Origin: CAZHLD01 sp964533185
GTDB lineage: Bacteria > Acidobacteriota > Terriglobia > Acidiferrales > UBA7541
NCBI GenBank assembly: GCA_964533185.1
Contig: CAZHLD010000111.1
Span: 1-5,548 of the forward strand
Reading direction: 5' to 3'
Length of the DNA stretch: 5,548 nucleotides
Shown here: in pieces, positions 5,154 to 5,548 of the stretch
Layout: each line of letters begins with the position of its first letter
Position numbering within the stretch: position 1 is the first letter of the stretch
Notes under the pieces: model-generated
What the model was told of the DNA's origin: nothing
The model's database searches: none
The model's input: the letters and a program-made list of their open reading frames with translations, nothing else
Made by a program: the position numbers and the translations under genes

Positions 5154-5362
5154 AGCGTGATGCGTTGGATTCCGACCAGTTCGAGGGGTTCAGGTTTATC
5201 GCCGTCTTCCAGGCACAGCTCAATCGCCTCCCGGACTCGCTTCATGAGCGTGTCGAGTGTCTTCGCTTGGGTGTGGCATCCCGGCAGGTCCGGAACACGC
5301 GCCACGTACCAGCCTTCTTCATCGCGCTCGATCACCACTGTGAATTCCCGCTTGGGCTTCAA
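5150..5362 (-). CDS. hicB: HicB-family antitoxin (module 2), TTG start
   Basis: This is the antitoxin of the second pair. From the TTG at 5362 the protein has 70 residues and starts as HicB proteins do (KREFTVVIERDEEGWYVA). The signature VPDLPGCHTQAKT (23-35) and the long helix (LDTLMKRVREAIELCLEDG) follow. The domain is a partial RNase H-like fold with no DNA-binding extension. I prefer TTG over the in-frame ATG at 5449. GGAGGG stands seven bases before the TTG, whereas the ATG would add 29 residues without family character and no good ribosome-binding site. The stop overlaps hicA2 (ATGA). The leader between the TTG and the element E terminator holds small inverted repeats (AGTCT/AGACT at 5386-5403, TGCC/GGCA at 5403-5416) that could be regulatory. 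Confidence 0.87.
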   Translation of the reverse strand: MKPKREFTVVIERDEEGWYVARVPDLPGCHTQAKTLDTLMKRVREAIELCLEDGDKPEPLELVGIQRITL

Positions 5363-5369
5363 AGACTGA

Positions 5370-5375
5370 CCCTCC
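5370..5375 (-). promoter_or_regulatory. Ribosome-binding site fixing the hicB2 TTG start
   Basis: On the minus strand GGAGGG lies seven bases upstream of TTG 5362. It is a near-ideal Shine-Dalgarno sequence and decides for the 70-residue product against the longer ATG form. Confidence 0.75.
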
Positions 5376-5451
5376 GGTTTGAAGAAGTCTAACACGGGAG
5401 ACTGCCATTCGCGGCATGACCGCGTAGGTTTGTTACTTCTTGGCAGCAAAC

Positions 5452-5485
5452 AAAAAGGGCGTCCCGAAAAATCGGAACGCCCCTT
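5452..5485 (-). terminator. Intrinsic terminator after the 5S-like element E
   Basis: An 11-base stem with one mismatch, GGGCGTCCCGA (5457-5467) with TCGGAACGCCC (5472-5482), has an AAAA loop. On the minus strand the tail is TTTTTGTTT. It follows the 5S-like 3' end by 12 nt, the arrangement expected at the end of an rRNA operon, and shares its stem sequence with the terminator of element D. Confidence 0.85.
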
Positions 5486-5494
5486 GCATTTTTA

Positions 5495-5548
5495 TCCTGG
5501 CGGCGACCTACGTTCCCACACCGTTACCAGTGCAGTATCATCGGCCCT
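5495..5548 (-). repeat. 5S rRNA 3' end, or 5S-derived repeat E (cut by window edge)
   Basis: Read on the minus strand, the segment runs AGGGCCGATGATACTG, a normal-looking helix IV with loop (CACTGGTAACGGTG), TGGGAACGTAGG, TCGCCGCCAGGA, matching the 3' half of a bacterial 5S rRNA. It is the only copy here with a native-type helix IV. It could be the end of a real 5S gene, with an rRNA operon beyond the right edge. Against this, the loop E strand reads GGGAACGTAGG, not the common GGGAGAGTAGG, and the derived copies share this change. It may therefore be one more repeat, or the parental 5S of the family. The 5' half lies outside the window. Confidence 0.78.

Noticed and set aside
5363..5449. Long form of HicB2 starting at the ATG at 5449
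   Set aside because: The 29 extra residues have no HicB similarity. The TTG at 5362 has GGAGGG at ideal spacing and gives the normal HicB N-terminus.
1627..5548. CRISPR array
   Set aside because: The repeats are 50-130 bp, diverged, hundreds of bases apart and separated by genes. There are no spacers of uniform size and no cas genes.
1627..5548. Insertion sequence or MITE with terminal inverted repeats
   Set aside because: I see no terminal inverted repeats at the element ends, no clear target-site duplications and no transposase in the window.

Overview
The window comes from a GC-rich bacterial chromosome. Its gene content (7Fe ferredoxin, Rieske ferredoxin, SufR-like regulator, several type II toxin-antitoxin pairs) and its dispersed hairpin repeats suggest a soil-type Verrucomicrobiota or Acidobacteriota genome. 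This placement is a low-confidence inference; nothing in the window fixes the phylum. There is no transposase, integrase or phage gene.

Layout: (1) 53-791, minus: a ferredoxin with [3Fe-4S] and [4Fe-4S] motifs, followed by a small Rieske [2Fe-2S] ferredoxin, probably one operon. (2) 896-1585, plus: a divergent SufR-like winged-helix regulator with a cysteine cluster. The 104-bp intergenic region holds two TTGTCAA palindromes 30 bp apart. One of them forms the -35 of a good promoter whose predicted start falls on the regulator's ATG (leaderless mRNA). (3) 1908-2518, plus: a vapBC pair behind four TGTGTA repeats. (4) 2665-3777, minus: a membrane fatty-acid hydroxylase/sterol-desaturase-family enzyme. 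(5) 4223-4657 and 4929-5362, minus: two unrelated hicBA pairs.

The most unusual feature is a family of five elements (A about 1627-1721, B 2586-2652, C 3930-4030, D 4779-4910, E 5495 to the right edge). On the minus strand each reads as the 3' part of a 5S ribosomal RNA. Four of the five are followed after 12-15 nt by a terminator-like hairpin, as a real rRNA operon would end. E keeps a normal-looking 5S helix IV loop. In A, C and D exactly that loop is replaced by a TCCGCC/GGCGGA hairpin between unchanged flanks, and in B by a longer imperfect one. In A and C the 5' half of the 5S is also replaced by a GC hairpin, inside a 46-bp block that is identical in both.

All five elements point the same way, and exactly one gene or operon lies between each neighbouring pair: vapBC, hydroxylase, hicBA, hicBA. 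The minus strand therefore reads as repeated 'gene(s), 5S-like segment, terminator' units. This could be a dispersed rRNA-operon 3' end used as a structured 3' UTR/terminator, a source of small RNAs, or the homology by which toxin-antitoxin cassettes are shuffled. The sequence supports the 5S origin and the modular layout. Any function is inference.
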